NCBI GenBank assembly: GCA_013122435.1
Contig: WYDT01000005.1
Coordinates: 62,001-126,000, forward strand
Source of the DNA: Chloroflexi bacterium AL-N1
GTDB lineage: Bacteria > Chloroflexota > Chloroflexia > Chloroflexales > Roseiflexaceae
DNA length: 64,000 bases
Direction: 5' to 3'
A program made the position numbers and the translations under genes. The notes under the pieces are model-generated. The model searched no databases. It was not told the origin of the DNA and saw only the letters and a program-made list of their open reading frames with translations. Of the stretch, positions 1 to 9,717 are shown one piece after another (positions within the stretch are counted from its first letter, which is position 1; each line of letters opens with the position of its first letter).

Positions 1-252
1 AATAAGTGCTACGGCATTGTGTTGGGGGCAGGGCCAAACGCCGCGTGCGCTGCTGATACGTGGTAGTGGCGTTCGTGCAGCCACCGCCGCCATGGTATCT
101 TCCATAAGCTGACAGATGAAATAAAACTCCTCTTTGGTAAAGGCCAGCGCAAAGTAGTTGAAATCGATTTGAACGCCATGATCTGATAATGCCAGTATGC
201 ACCATTCCTGATTGTTACGCGCAATAATCTTGGGTTGGGTATGATTGGGCAT
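1..252 (-). CDS. Hypothetical protein, 3' end beyond window
   Basis: An open frame begins at an ATG (complement of 250-252) and runs without a stop to the window edge, giving 84 residues beginning MPNHTQPKIIARNN. An AAAGG ribosome site lies just upstream, and the gene starts 19 bases after the DUF3386 gene on the same strand, so the two are probably one operon. The middle part (VQIDFNYFALAFTKEEFYF) reads like a folded small domain, with no signal peptide or membrane segment. I do not recognise the family. The reading frame and ribosome site support a real gene; the function is unknown. Confidence 0.65.
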   Translation of the reverse strand, partial: MPNHTQPKIIARNNQEWCILALSDHGVQIDFNYFALAFTKEEFYFICQLMEDTMAAVAARTPLPRISSARGVWPCPQHNAVALI

Positions 253-271
253 AGTTTGACCTTTGTATTTG

Positions 272-970
272 CTACATCAACCAGTGAGAATGCAAGTGCA
301 TAGAGTAAACCATCATGTTGCCTGATGCTGCAGTTGATACTTGTCGAAACATAGGCAACCAGATGCCGCAGATATCGATGTGTTGGTCAATACGAGCTTC
401 ACTTTGTACCAACCGTCCACTGCCTTGCTTGCAAAAGAAGGTAATCGAGTAACGCGGAAGCACTCGGCCATCCGGTATGTGGTGGTGTTCAAGGATCTGG
501 ATCGTGGTTGACTCAGGTGCTGTTCCTCGATAGCGTTCAGTAATACTGTCATCACGTACGCGATAGTGTGTTTCCAGGCGCTCACCATGCAGTTTAATAC
601 AAACTCCCAGTGGATGAGGTGATCTGTCTAGAATCAATGGATAGGTACCAATACGTTCGGCGACGGGAATATATTGATGCCATATAATGAAGGATTGAAT
701 CTCGCGGCGTACCAACTGTTGTATAGCTTTGTCATCAAGTACTACCTCTATGTTGCGTGATGTGTTGGCAACGATATGTCCAGAGCATTGTCGGTCGTTG
801 TTTTGTACAACCACATCGGCTCTAAACCCAGAAAATCGCTGTGGAAACGTATACTGTTGAGCAAATGCCCCTTGTAGTAAAGCACGGGCACGTGCTTCAG
901 CCGTTGACTGCTGGGTAATCGATGCTGGTGTCGTCAGCTGGTGTGCTATTTCTGTAGAGGTATAATCCAT
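272..970 (-). CDS. DUF3386 family protein
   Basis: The 232-residue protein matches my memory of DUF3386, a family best known from cyanobacteria and of unknown biochemical role. The signature is an N-terminal ARALLQGAFAQQYTF stretch (about residues 28-42) followed by FSGFRADV (46-53). A long beta-rich core follows, including HGERLETHYRVRDDSITE and a late RYSITFF strand. No signal peptide or transmembrane segment is visible, so it is probably cytoplasmic. A good sigma70-type promoter sits about 80 bases upstream. It is followed after 19 bases by a second small gene on the same strand. The family assignment is from motif memory, not a search; the function is not known. Confidence 0.7.
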   Translation of the reverse strand: MDYTSTEIAHQLTTPASITQQSTAEARARALLQGAFAQQYTFPQRFSGFRADVVVQNNDRQCSGHIVANTSRNIEVVLDDKAIQQLVRREIQSFIIWHQYIPVAERIGTYPLILDRSPHPLGVCIKLHGERLETHYRVRDDSITERYRGTAPESTTIQILEHHHIPDGRVLPRYSITFFCKQGSGRLVQSEARIDQHIDICGIWLPMFRQVSTAASGNMMVYSMHLHSHWLM

Positions 971-1403
971 CGTTGTACATCCATCTCTATCTGCATTACT
1001 TTTAGCATTTTAGTTTTTGTGTTTGGTTTATCTAATTGATATAGTTAGTATATGCTAATATTATCTGTTTGTCAATATTTTGTCGGGGATATCATATATA
1101 GTGAATAGTATGAATGGTTCTTTGAGGTGATGTATTAATTGATGGATAAAAGGATTATTGCCATCAATCGACACAGGTGGACAATAGTTACGATACCGAA
1201 TAATAAAGAATGGCAGTTCCACAGAGCAGTTCATTCACAAGCTATATGAAGAGGTACATCCAGCCAGTTTGAAAGTTAGTTGATCAATGGTAATCATCAA
1301 AAACCTGTATGGGCGAACTGCGCGGTATAAATGGCGAACAAACGTCCCTTTTGGCTATAGGCATGGTATCATACACATACCATACAACATCAAGGAGGCA
1401 CAT
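971..1403. other. Intergenic region between divergent genes
   Basis: This stretch separates the leftward DUF3386 operon from the rightward DUF4058 gene. It holds the minus-strand promoter at 1047-1075 and is AT-rich around it. I see no further gene. The open frame before 1404 is only an in-frame extension of the DUF4058 gene and lacks a ribosome site. Confidence 0.6.
1047..1075 (-). promoter_or_regulatory. Sigma70-type promoter for DUF3386 operon
   Basis: On the minus strand there is TTGACA (complement of 1070-1075), a 17-base spacer and TATACT (complement of 1047-1052). This is one mismatch from the full consensus with ideal spacing. It points at the DUF3386 gene, whose start is at 970. Confidence 0.8.
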
Positions 1404-2213
1404 ATGGACTTACCATTTCCGGGAATGGATCCCTATCTCGAAGACGCAAGTTTATGGCCAGATGTGCATAATAGTCTTATCAATACAATACGTGATCAAA
1501 TTCAAGTAGCGATTGTGCCGCGATATCGTGCAGTAATCACGCCTTATGTAACTTTTGAGAGTATCGAAGTCGCGTCGGTACGTATGGTTGTTCCAGATGT
1601 GGCCGTTGTCGAAAAAAATCCTTTGGTTGAGTCCAGTAGTACCGCTGTTACCATTGCACCACCACCACTTACACTCCCTACAGTTATGGAAGTCCCTACT
1701 GAATATGCACGGATTGAAATTCGTACCCTGCGTGATCAGGTGTTAGTAACAGTTATTGAGCTTCTTTCGCCAGCGAATAAACGCCCTGGTGTTGATGGTG
1801 CTGAGGCATATCATAAGAAGCGACAGGAACTTCTTCACAGTACGGCTAATATTCTGGAAATTGATCTCTTGCGAGGAGGTAAGCGACCCCAGGTAGCACG
1901 CACCTTACCAGATGCTCCTTATTTTATTTTTCTGAGCCGTGCCCAGCGTCGCTCCTTCGTAGATATCTGGCCTCTGTCATTACGTGAGGCAATGGTGCCT
2001 GTGCCTGTACCGTTATTACCTCCTGATCCTGATGTACCATTAGATCTTGGTCAGGCAATTCACGATGTGTATCGACGTGCGCGTTATGATCTTGAGATAG
2101 ATTACCGTCAAACACCACCTCTACCTGCGTTATTCGACGATGATGCTGTGTGGTTAGATACCCATTTACGTGAATGCGGACTGCGTCCTGTAGATAATTT
2201 ACCGAATGCTTAA
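1404..2213 (+). CDS. DUF4058 family protein
   Basis: The 269-residue protein begins MDLPFPGMDPYLE, the hallmark N-terminus of DUF4058, a family abundant in Chloroflexota and cyanobacteria. I place the start at 1404 rather than 117 bases earlier because AAGGAGG lies 6 bases before this ATG and the family begins here. Further family-like parts are IEIRTLRDQVLVTVIELLSP (about 105-124), NKRPGVDGAEAYHKKRQELL just after, and a C-terminal YDLEIDYRQTPPLP. The conserved acidic and lysine positions in the ELLSPANKRPG region resemble a nuclease-like core, but that is inference; the biochemical role is unknown. It stands alone with no operon partner. Confidence 0.88.
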   Translation: MDLPFPGMDPYLEDASLWPDVHNSLINTIRDQIQVAIVPRYRAVITPYVTFESIEVASVRMVVPDVAVVEKNPLVESSSTAVTIAPPPLTLPTVMEVPTEYARIEIRTLRDQVLVTVIELLSPANKRPGVDGAEAYHKKRQELLHSTANILEIDLLRGGKRPQVARTLPDAPYFIFLSRAQRRSFVDIWPLSLREAMVPVPVPLLPPDPDVPLDLGQAIHDVYRRARYDLEIDYRQTPPLPALFDDDAVWLDTHLRECGLRPVDNLPNA

Positions 2214-2488
2214 GGCGCCGAGTGCACGTTATTGTGTTGTTTTGCATCGTTTCCCCATCTGTAGATATTCCATCCAATTTTGTATGGTTACCTCAGCAAT
2301 AGGTTACAGTGTGCCAATAACTCAGTTGAAGCTGTCACATTGTCATAGCCGATAAGCCTCACTACCAGATGCAGATTGAGTCATTTTTACTACCGCTATT
2401 GATTGGGCACCCATGGATCAGGTTTCTGGATTTCTTCTTCATTCATAACCACAATGATGCTAAATGATACCTCTGCACTTTTCACATC

Positions 2489-3442
2489 CTACGCAGTGCG
2501 AGTACGATCTGCGAGCATCTCCATGCGACTTACAAAGATTTGTAGAAAAGACTCTGAGTCGAAAGCGGTGACTAACTGCACATTGTGCGGGTGACCGGAT
2601 TCATTACGAAAATCTCCAATCGTTTTTCCCATCGTCACTTCGCTGGTAGTCTCAATGTCAACGAACAGTGGTGTGATTGTTGCGAGGTCGGGTCTGAATA
2701 CAAGGGCAAGAGCCGCCGGATCATTGATAGAACAACCAGCAAACCCAAAATGGGTCAGGTGAAAGTCAATATAGAAGCGCGCTGCATCAGCGATAAAGGT
2801 GCTTACTGGGGATGAGATCTGTAGGAGTTGGTCAATCGCCTCCTGTGTGAGCAGAATGTCCTTGGTAATATCCCACGGAAGCAAGGTGATAGGCATCCCG
2901 CTGTGCAGCACAATCGACGCAGCATGGGGGTCAACATAAAAGTTGAATTCTGCGAGTGGGGTAGTGTTTCCATCGACCCGTAGTGCGCCCCCCATAATGA
3001 TGACGTGTCGCACAGCTTCGACAATGCGTGGTTCTTTGCGTATGGCCAGCGCAACATTGGTCAACGGTGCGACGGCAACCAGCGTAATCTCACCAGGATG
3101 CGCCGTAATCTCACGGATGATCATATCGACTCCATGTTCATCTGCAGGAGGTACTTCAGAGGTAGGAAGATGTGCGTGTCCCAATCCTGCATCGCCGTGA
3201 GTCTCTGGTGCCGTGAGGGGAGGTCTCAATAATGGTAAGGCCACACCACTGTAGACTGGAAGCTCGGGTTGACCTGCCAGCGCAACGACATTTAAGGCGT
3301 TATGAACACCATTATCCAAAGGGCAATTACCACCTGTTACGCTGACTCCTGCGAGTTCAATCTCTGGGGAAGCCAGTGCCAAAAGGATCGCCAGCGAGTC
3401 GTCAATCCCTGGATCGGTGTCAAGCACTACACGATGGGCCAT
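2489..3442 (-). CDS. Nucleoside hydrolase
   Basis: This 317-residue inosine/uridine-preferring nucleoside hydrolase cleaves the N-glycosidic bond of nucleosides to release base and ribose in purine or pyrimidine salvage. The calcium-binding signature DTDPGIDD is at residues 8-15, with TGGN near 36-39 and a C-terminal calcium ligand region around NDPAALAL. The length fits the family. No signal peptide is visible, so it should be cytosolic. The gene is single, flanked by a divergent RNase H-fold gene on the right. Substrate preference cannot be read from the sequence. Confidence 0.92.
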   Translation of the reverse strand: MAHRVVLDTDPGIDDSLAILLALASPEIELAGVSVTGGNCPLDNGVHNALNVVALAGQPELPVYSGVALPLLRPPLTAPETHGDAGLGHAHLPTSEVPPADEHGVDMIIREITAHPGEITLVAVAPLTNVALAIRKEPRIVEAVRHVIIMGGALRVDGNTTPLAEFNFYVDPHAASIVLHSGMPITLLPWDITKDILLTQEAIDQLLQISSPVSTFIADAARFYIDFHLTHFGFAGCSINDPAALALVFRPDLATITPLFVDIETTSEVTMGKTIGDFRNESGHPHNVQLVTAFDSESFLQIFVSRMEMLADRTRTA

Positions 3443-3574
3443 GTGTCATCTCCTTATATGTGGATCATCGGCCTGTGATTATAGCATGGTTGACATAATG
3501 ATTTGGCTTGACCGCCCTGTCTCGGTGTGCAATAATGATTGAGTGAATACGCCAGATGATGTGGGAGCATATGC

Positions 3575-4081
3575 GTGCGTGCATACTTAGATATCGAGAC
3601 GGCTTTTGATGGTTCAATCACCGTGATCGGGATCTATCGAACCGATCTTGGCACGGTACAGCTTGTCGGTGGTGGTATAACCGATCTTGCATTATACGAA
3701 GCACTTGATGGTAGTCGCACATTGGTGACGTTCAATGGAACTGGGTTTGATCTGCCCATCATTCGCAAACGCATGTATGTTGACTTGAAACTCGATTTTG
3801 AGCATTGTGATCTCTTACATGTCTGTCGTAAACGTGGGTTACGTGGTGGACTTAAAAAAGTGGAAATCGCAATGGGCATAGAGCGGGATACGGCTGGGAT
3901 GAGTGGTTGGGATGCACCGCGTCTGTGGAATCTCTATGAGACGAATGATGATCAGGCAGCACTTCAGACCCTGCTTGACTACAACCGAGAGGATGTGGTC
4001 AATCTGGCGACACTTGAGATGCATCTTGGTCTTATCTCACACACACCAACGTGCACTGCTGTGCGTCATATTTTTGTATAA
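3575..4081 (+). CDS. RNase H-fold exonuclease-like protein
   Basis: The 168-residue protein looks like a stand-alone YprB-type ribonuclease H-like (DEDD exonuclease) domain. The N-terminal YLDIETAFDG supplies the first D-x-E metal pair (residues 4-13). VTFNGTGFDLPII carries the second acidic site, and YNREDVVNLATLEMHL near the C-terminus carries the last D (D-E-D-D pattern). It starts with GTG; GGGAG lies 8 bases upstream, and the ATG four bases earlier is in another frame. Domains of this type act as 3'-5' exonucleases on nucleic acid. The substrate is not determined here. Confidence 0.8.
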   Translation: MRAYLDIETAFDGSITVIGIYRTDLGTVQLVGGGITDLALYEALDGSRTLVTFNGTGFDLPIIRKRMYVDLKLDFEHCDLLHVCRKRGLRGGLKKVEIAMGIERDTAGMSGWDAPRLWNLYETNDDQAALQTLLDYNREDVVNLATLEMHLGLISHTPTCTAVRHIFV

Positions 4082-4210
4082 GGTAATTCTCAGCTTGCGA
4101 ATGGAACATTTTCTACTCATGGACTCGTTATATAATTTAGAGATGGATGTAGACCGTTTGTTAATACGGCTTACACTGGAATATATTAACTATCGCATTA
4201 TGTAACTTCA

Positions 4211-6094
4211 ATGCAGCAACATATTCTCAACAATCGTTATCAACTGGAGCAAAAACTTGGCGAAGGTGGCATGGCACGGGTTTATCTCGGACGCGATCTA
4301 CGTCTTAATCGTCGTGTTGCCGTCAAGGTACTGCATAGTCACTATGCTTCAGATCCGAATTTTTTGAGCCGTTTTCATCACGAGGCACAGGCTGCCGCCA
4401 ATTTACGTCACCCTGGCATTGTCGATGTCTACGATGTTGGTCAAGACGGTGACATGCAATATATCGTGATGGAGTATGTCGAAGGTAGCGATCTCAAAAG
4501 CGCCATCTTACAACAAAATATGCTCCCGATTGACCGGGCTGTTGCCATCGCTGAGGCGGTCGCGGAAGGTTTGGATGCAGCACATCAGGCTGGTCTGGTG
4601 CATCGTGATATTAAACCGCAGAATATCATGATTGGTCCGTCAGATCGCGTAAAAATTACCGATTTTGGTATTGCCAAGAGTCAACTCTCGACAGCGATGA
4701 CAGAAACAGGCATTACCTTTGGTACCGCCGACTATATTTCACCGGAACAGGCACGGGGACAATCGGCAACGTATAGTTCTGATCTCTATTCGCTTGGTGT
4801 CACACTCTACGAAATGTTGACAGGACGCCTGCCTTTCAATGGTGAGAGTTCTGTCTCGGTGGCTATGCAGCATGTGAGTACAGAGCCACCACCGCTGCGT
4901 ATGTACAACCCGCGTGTCCCGCCACAACTTGAGGCGTTGGTGTTACGTTCGCTCGACAAAAACCCATCACAACGCCCTGAGAGCGCTCGAGAATTTGCCC
5001 ATATGCTGCGGAATTATCGTAATGTTGGTGTTCAGGCGACAACCATTCGACCTGTCGCATCAACCCCGCTTCAGCAGCCGCAACCAGTACAGCGTGTTCC
5101 ACAGCCGGTACAACGGTCACCGCAACCAGTGCAGCGTGCCGCCCAACCGTCCCAACGAGCACCACAACCGCGTTATATGACAGAGTCACAGCCATTGCCA
5201 CCACCACCACGACGGACTTCCTCCATGCGCCCGCCACCTGAGCCGCATGGTATAAGTTTGGGGACCTTTGTATTGGGTATCTTTCTCCTTGCGGGGGTAC
5301 TTGGTTTAGGCTATCTTTTTTTGGGTACTGGTCTTCTTGATGATATATTGGGTAGTTTTTCCATCAATGCTGCTCGTCAGGATGATAGTGCTCCGCCGAT
5401 TGCGGGGGACGCAGTCGCTGATACAACACCCACTCCTACGCCCACACCCACGCCCACTGCTGAGGCTAGTGTGTCCGTACCCAACATCGTTGGCATGGAG
5501 GAAGAAGATGCTCGTGATGCCTTACAGGATGAGGATTTGCGCCCTCGTCGTGGGACACTTGAGTTTAGTAGCACTATCGCTGAAGGCCGTGTTATTAGCC
5601 AGCAACCTGCGGCCACGACGCTTATCTCAGAAACAGAAACAGTAACCTATACTTTAAGCCGTGGTCCTGATCTTGTTGAAGTTCGTGATTTTACCAATCA
5701 ACGTGCTGATACCGCTCAAACTCGCTTGGAGCAACAGGGGTTTAGTGTACAGATTCAACAAGAGGCTAGTACTTCTGTGACAGAGGGGTTTGTGATTCGG
5801 CAGAGTCCATTTGCGGGGGCACGCCTCGAACGTGGTGATACCATAAGTCTCGTTGTGAGTATTGGTAATCGAACAACGATGCCTGATGTGACGGGTCTGA
5901 GCGAAGACGAGGCTCGTCGTCTGATTACTGAAGCAGGTCTCTTTGTATCCTTTGTTGATTCTCAGGGGCCTGATGATCTGGGTGATCAGTTTGATCAGGT
6001 AGCGCCCGGCACTGTGGTGAGTTCGATACCCAGGGGTGGGGATTTGGTTGAACGGAATTCTCCGGTCACACTAGGGGTACGCGCCTCAGAGTGA
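4211..6094 (+). CDS. PASTA-domain Ser/Thr protein kinase
   Basis: This 627-residue membrane kinase resembles PknB/StkP/PrkC, which sense peptidoglycan fragments and phosphorylate cell-wall and division proteins. The kinase domain spans about residues 10-265: glycine loop GEGGMARV at 17-24, ATP-binding K39, catalytic HRDIKPQN at 131-138 and DFG at 151-153. A proline/glutamine-rich juxtamembrane linker with repeated PQPVQR units follows. One transmembrane helix lies near 350-372, then an extracellular Thr-Pro repeat and three PASTA repeats (about 425-492, 493-556, 557-627). No obvious ribosome site precedes the ATG. The separate phosphatase gene that often accompanies such kinases is not next to it. 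Confidence 0.95.
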   Translation: MQQHILNNRYQLEQKLGEGGMARVYLGRDLRLNRRVAVKVLHSHYASDPNFLSRFHHEAQAAANLRHPGIVDVYDVGQDGDMQYIVMEYVEGSDLKSAILQQNMLPIDRAVAIAEAVAEGLDAAHQAGLVHRDIKPQNIMIGPSDRVKITDFGIAKSQLSTAMTETGITFGTADYISPEQARGQSATYSSDLYSLGVTLYEMLTGRLPFNGESSVSVAMQHVSTEPPPLRMYNPRVPPQLEALVLRSLDKNPSQRPESAREFAHMLRNYRNVGVQATTIRPVASTPLQQPQPVQRVPQPVQRSPQPVQRAAQPSQRAPQPRYMTESQPLPPPPRRTSSMRPPPEPHGISLGTFVLGIFLLAGVLGLGYLFLGTGLLDDILGSFSINAARQDDSAPPIAGDAVADTTPTPTPTPTPTAEASVSVPNIVGMEEEDARDALQDEDLRPRRGTLEFSSTIAEGRVISQQPAATTLISETETVTYTLSRGPDLVEVRDFTNQRADTAQTRLEQQGFSVQIQQEASTSVTEGFVIRQSPFAGARLERGDTISLVVSIGNRTTMPDVTGLSEDEARRLITEAGLFVSFVDSQGPDDLGDQFDQVAPGTVVSSIPRGGDLVERNSPVTLGVRASE

Positions 6095-6099
6095 TGTGT

Positions 6100-6126
6100 G
6101 GACGCAAGAACTTGTTTCTCGCGTCC
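6100..6126. terminator. Convergent hairpin between kinase and dipeptidase
   Basis: GGACGC pairs with GCGTCC, and an inner AGAA/TTCT continues the stem. It sits between two convergent genes and may end both transcripts. There is no clear T-run on either side, so this is only a candidate. Confidence 0.4.
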
Positions 6127-6135
6127 CCGTTCCGA

Positions 6136-7509
6136 TTATTGATCAATCCTCTGTAAAAAGCCTGCGACGCTGCGAATAGCTGCATAATAATTCGGAATGT
6201 AAAATTTCTCGTTCGGTGCATGGACATTGTCATCGGGAAGACTGAACCCCATCATCACCACAGGCAGTTTCAACACCGAGTCAAACAAGGCCACGATTGG
6301 AATAGAGCCACCTTCACGGAGGAGTGTTACGGGCTTGCCGAACTCATCCTCAAGCGCTGCTGCGGCTGCTTTGAAGGCTGGTGAGTCAGGTGATAATACA
6401 ATGGCATCGCCGTTGTGAATACCCTGAACTTCAAACGTAATACCAGGTGCGGTCAGCTTTTGGATTTGCTGTTCGACCAGGCGCATCACTTCAGCAGGTT
6501 TCTGGTCGGGTACGAGGCGTAGACTGACTTTGGCGGTCGCCGTTGCAGGAATAACGGTTTTTGCTCCTTCTGCAGTGAATCCGCCACGAATACCATGCAC
6601 CTCAAACGTAGGGCGGGCAGTGGCGCGCTCTGCGATACTGTAGTTGGCCTCGCCTGGAAGTTCCTGTAAGCCTCCTGCATCCATAAGCCGTTGGCCCACT
6701 TCTGTTGATAGCTGCGTTAACTGATCGCGCTCATCTTCGCTGAGTGGTTGCATCATCTCATACAGTCCGGGGACATTGATATGCCCATCACGCCCCTTCA
6801 AATCGGCCAGGAGCCAGGCCAGGGCTTGAATCGGATTAGGAGCAATTCCACCGTAGACTCCAGAGTGCAGATCCCGACCTGCACCATTTGCTACAATCTC
6901 AAAGTAGACGATTCCACGCAATCCATAGCTCATGGTGGGGATGCCCTGTGCGACCATTCCCGTATCGAGTACCAGTGCACAATCAGCCTGTAGTCGATCT
7001 GGATGCTTCATTACGTATTCTGCGATGGCTTCCCCTCCCATCTCCTCTTCCCCTTCAATCAACACCTTGATATTGACGGGAAGTCCGCCATGCTGCATCA
7101 GTGTCTCCAGTGCCTTGATCGTTGCAAACATGGGCCCTTTATCATCAACAGCGCCACGTACATAGAGGTTGTCGCCCTTGACGGTTGGTTCAAAGGGTGG
7201 TGTATCCCACAATTCAACTGGATCGACCGGCTGCACATCGTAGTGACCATAGATTAACACAGTGGGTTTGCCTGCTTCTTGGGTGGATTCACCATAGACG
7301 AGGGGATGGCCATTCGTTTCGATCAACTCAGCTTTGGGCAACCCTACCTGGGTACGCAATTGTGACACGAGGAATTCTGCTGCGCGATGGACATCAGCAC
7401 GGTGTTCGGAAAGTGCGCTTACACTGGGAATAGCCGTCAATGCTTTTAATTCATCTAAAAAACGTGTTGCATTGGCCTCGACATATGTGGATACTTTGGG
7501 ATCGGCCAT
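6136..7509 (-). CDS. M20 family dipeptidase
   Basis: The 457-residue zinc peptidase belongs to the M20 family (CNDP/PepV/ArgE-DapE group) and hydrolyses dipeptides or related amides in the cytosol. GHYDVQPVDP at 88-97 has metal ligand H89 and catalytic D91. RGAVDDKG at 118-125 has the bridging Asp, and EGEEEMGGE at 152-160 has the general base and metal-binding Glu. A dimerisation domain follows, and a late HAPNEKFYIPNY stretch supplies the last His ligand. No signal peptide is visible. The gene converges on the PASTA kinase. The exact substrate is not predictable. Confidence 0.93.
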   Translation of the reverse strand: MADPKVSTYVEANATRFLDELKALTAIPSVSALSEHRADVHRAAEFLVSQLRTQVGLPKAELIETNGHPLVYGESTQEAGKPTVLIYGHYDVQPVDPVELWDTPPFEPTVKGDNLYVRGAVDDKGPMFATIKALETLMQHGGLPVNIKVLIEGEEEMGGEAIAEYVMKHPDRLQADCALVLDTGMVAQGIPTMSYGLRGIVYFEIVANGAGRDLHSGVYGGIAPNPIQALAWLLADLKGRDGHINVPGLYEMMQPLSEDERDQLTQLSTEVGQRLMDAGGLQELPGEANYSIAERATARPTFEVHGIRGGFTAEGAKTVIPATATAKVSLRLVPDQKPAEVMRLVEQQIQKLTAPGITFEVQGIHNGDAIVLSPDSPAFKAAAAALEDEFGKPVTLLREGGSIPIVALFDSVLKLPVVMMGFSLPDDNVHAPNEKFYIPNYYAAIRSVAGFLQRIDQ

Positions 7510-7592
7510 AGGGATACTCCATTCAATTTGATTTAACCACGGTACTCGTCATTATGCCGCAGGACCTCTGAAACGGCAAGCAATTTCTTTCC

Positions 7593-7630
7593 AAAAAGAG
7601 AAAACGTGTAGATGTAGGCACACCCACACG
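7593..7630 (-). terminator. Terminator after DUF2079 gene
   Basis: Read on the minus strand, an 11-base stem (CGTGTGGGTGT with ACATCTACACG, two G-U pairs) and a GCCT loop are followed by TTTTCTCTTTTT. It lies 25 bases beyond the stop of the last gene of the glycosyltransferase cluster, so it probably closes that operon. Confidence 0.7.
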
Positions 7631-7655
7631 CGTCACTTTCTAATGATGGTTAGGA

Positions 7656-9629
7656 TTACTCGATAGTCACCTGTGTGACCTCGACCTCTTGACTGTCTGG
7701 CAGGAGGCTTCGTTCATCGGTGGCGTAACTGTAGGGCAAACCTACGTTGTACCAGCCGACATGCCACGTATACTCTCCTGGCGCAGTGTCTGGTGGTATT
7801 TGGATATCGAACGTCTCTTCTACGATCTGGTTCTGGGGCCATTCCCACGAGGGCAAGAGCGAATAGCCCGGCACATGCACGATCCGATCGTGTGCAATAC
7901 CTTCCAGTCGGCTAACTGCGACAAACTCACCCACTGTGTTAAAATTACTAACACGTCGCCACATGAATCTGGCTCGTAGACGGTCTGGTTCGATTTGTTC
8001 AACAGAGGCATCAATCAACTCGATGTGTGTGCCAAAGGTGTGTTGAGCATTGGCACCGTCATCGGGTTGTAGTTCTAGTGTGTTCATCAGCACACGTTCA
8101 CCAGTGGCTCCACGTTCAAACATTAAGAGGCCATCACGTTCGGTGACTAACCCAAATGCTGGATCACGTAAGAGCAACCCAATGGCTTCCCGATCTCCAG
8201 ATAGTCCACCACCATAGCCACCATCCAGTGGGACATAAAAATCAAACAACGCATCGGCAATCGCATAATCGACACGTTCCAGCGTTTGTGGTAGGAGTAA
8301 CGGTCCCTCTGATTCTGTGGGATAGCGTATGAGGTAGAGCGTATCGCGGTTCGTCAAATGCGGGGCAAGTTGGTTTGAGACAGCAAGCGCTGCATCGGGT
8401 GGCACGTGTTCGTCTAAGAAGCGATCTTTAACATCGTCACGTGGAATAACGCCATAGACCGATGAACTCAAGCCATACCCTGGTCCGCCAATCCAGAATA
8501 ATGGATTGAAGGGTGTATCGACCAATAGAAAGCTAACGATCATGACAATACCACAGGTCAGGCCAACATCACCACGCCAGTTGCGTCGTCGTTTACGCCC
8601 AGCTTGTTCGTCCTCTCGCATGCGACGCGCACCATCGATAGCTGCCATGATGATAAAGGGAACCACGATTGCATAATGGTGATAGCGGTAGTCATATGAG
8701 CCACCGGGTCCAGTAGAAAGCAGTGCGGCGGCCGCAACGGGGAGGCCGGGTAGGAGCCAGCGCCATCCACGCCATGCGATAAACATGACCGGTCCAAAGA
8801 TAATCAGTGCGCTCAGGATACGATCTGTGAGTGTATTCTGGTATTCGGCAATTTGCCCAAAGTAGAAAATAATGTAGTTAAACCCGCGATGAACCTCAGA
8901 AGTTTGGTCGGTGGTGAACAAGGGTCGGACCACCAGAAAGGTAACTACTCCATATACAAGGCCAATTGTGGCAGTCCATATGGCTATTTTTCGTTCACCG
9001 TACTGCCACCAGATAATGCCCCCTAACAACAGGACTGGGAGTGCAACATAGAATTTACAACTTAATGCCAGTGCAATGAAAATAAAATATCTCCGCCAGG
9101 CCCGTACATCAAGCGCCTGAAGCGCAAACAACAGAAAGGGCATCGCAAGGGTGTCACCGTGCAAATCAAACAACACACTCGTCTGTACGGTGGGGTAGAG
9201 GAGATAGACAAGGGCCAGGCAACGAGCGGCGAAGCGACTATCCAGATTACGGTAGGCCAGTGCATAGATGGGTATGGCTCCAATAGCGTAGAGTAGTGCC
9301 TGCATCGCTAGCAAGAGGCGTGGATCAGGCCAGACTATATAGGGTAAGGCCAGAATGTAGTAGAAAAACTCCACATGAAAAGCCAGCCGACTGGTGGGAC
9401 CATCAATATAGGTAAAAACGAGTGGCTGGCCTCGTTGTACGCTGGCAATCGCTTGGGCCATATTGCCGATGTCGTACATGCCAGAGTTGTATCCGGTGTA
9501 GGTAGCTACGCTGAGGAATGTAAGTAGCGCCCCCCAGATACACACAAATGCCCACAATACGCGATCGCTGGTATTATGGGCAAAGAAGAGCGATTTTGGT
9601 GCAGTTTGCTGAGATTGGGTTGCATTCAT
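7656..9629 (-). CDS. DUF2079 polytopic membrane protein
   Basis: The 657-residue protein has about eleven predicted transmembrane helices in its first 400 residues and a soluble C-terminal beta-rich domain. The first extracytoplasmic loop has YDIGNMAQAI and AFHVEFFYYILALPY, and a later loop has FDLHGDTLAMP. This pattern is typical of DUF2079, a GT-C-fold family likely to use lipid-linked sugars outside the membrane. It is the last gene of the seven-gene minus-strand cluster and is followed by a terminator. A role in glycosylating a surface polymer or protein is inferred from fold and context; donor and acceptor are unknown. Confidence 0.85.
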   Translation of the reverse strand: MNATQSQQTAPKSLFFAHNTSDRVLWAFVCIWGALLTFLSVATYTGYNSGMYDIGNMAQAIASVQRGQPLVFTYIDGPTSRLAFHVEFFYYILALPYIVWPDPRLLLAMQALLYAIGAIPIYALAYRNLDSRFAARCLALVYLLYPTVQTSVLFDLHGDTLAMPFLLFALQALDVRAWRRYFIFIALALSCKFYVALPVLLLGGIIWWQYGERKIAIWTATIGLVYGVVTFLVVRPLFTTDQTSEVHRGFNYIIFYFGQIAEYQNTLTDRILSALIIFGPVMFIAWRGWRWLLPGLPVAAAALLSTGPGGSYDYRYHHYAIVVPFIIMAAIDGARRMREDEQAGRKRRRNWRGDVGLTCGIVMIVSFLLVDTPFNPLFWIGGPGYGLSSSVYGVIPRDDVKDRFLDEHVPPDAALAVSNQLAPHLTNRDTLYLIRYPTESEGPLLLPQTLERVDYAIADALFDFYVPLDGGYGGGLSGDREAIGLLLRDPAFGLVTERDGLLMFERGATGERVLMNTLELQPDDGANAQHTFGTHIELIDASVEQIEPDRLRARFMWRRVSNFNTVGEFVAVSRLEGIAHDRIVHVPGYSLLPSWEWPQNQIVEETFDIQIPPDTAPGEYTWHVGWYNVGLPYSYATDERSLLPDSQEVEVTQVTIE

Positions 9630-9717
9630 AAGTGTTCAGCTCCCTACAAAATGCAAAAAGGTATCTATTTGTGTCGTTGGCTAATCACAGGACCATTGTG
9701 TAGTCGTCTATGTGTGT

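Noticed and set aside
4863-5237. 124-residue minus-strand frame
   Set aside because: Antisense to the PASTA kinase linker; its valine-rich text comes from the Gln-Pro codon repeats.
5420-5465. Short tandem repeat considered as CRISPR-like or microsatellite
   Set aside because: It is the Thr-Pro linker coding sequence of the kinase; no spacers, and no CRISPR array was found anywhere in the window.
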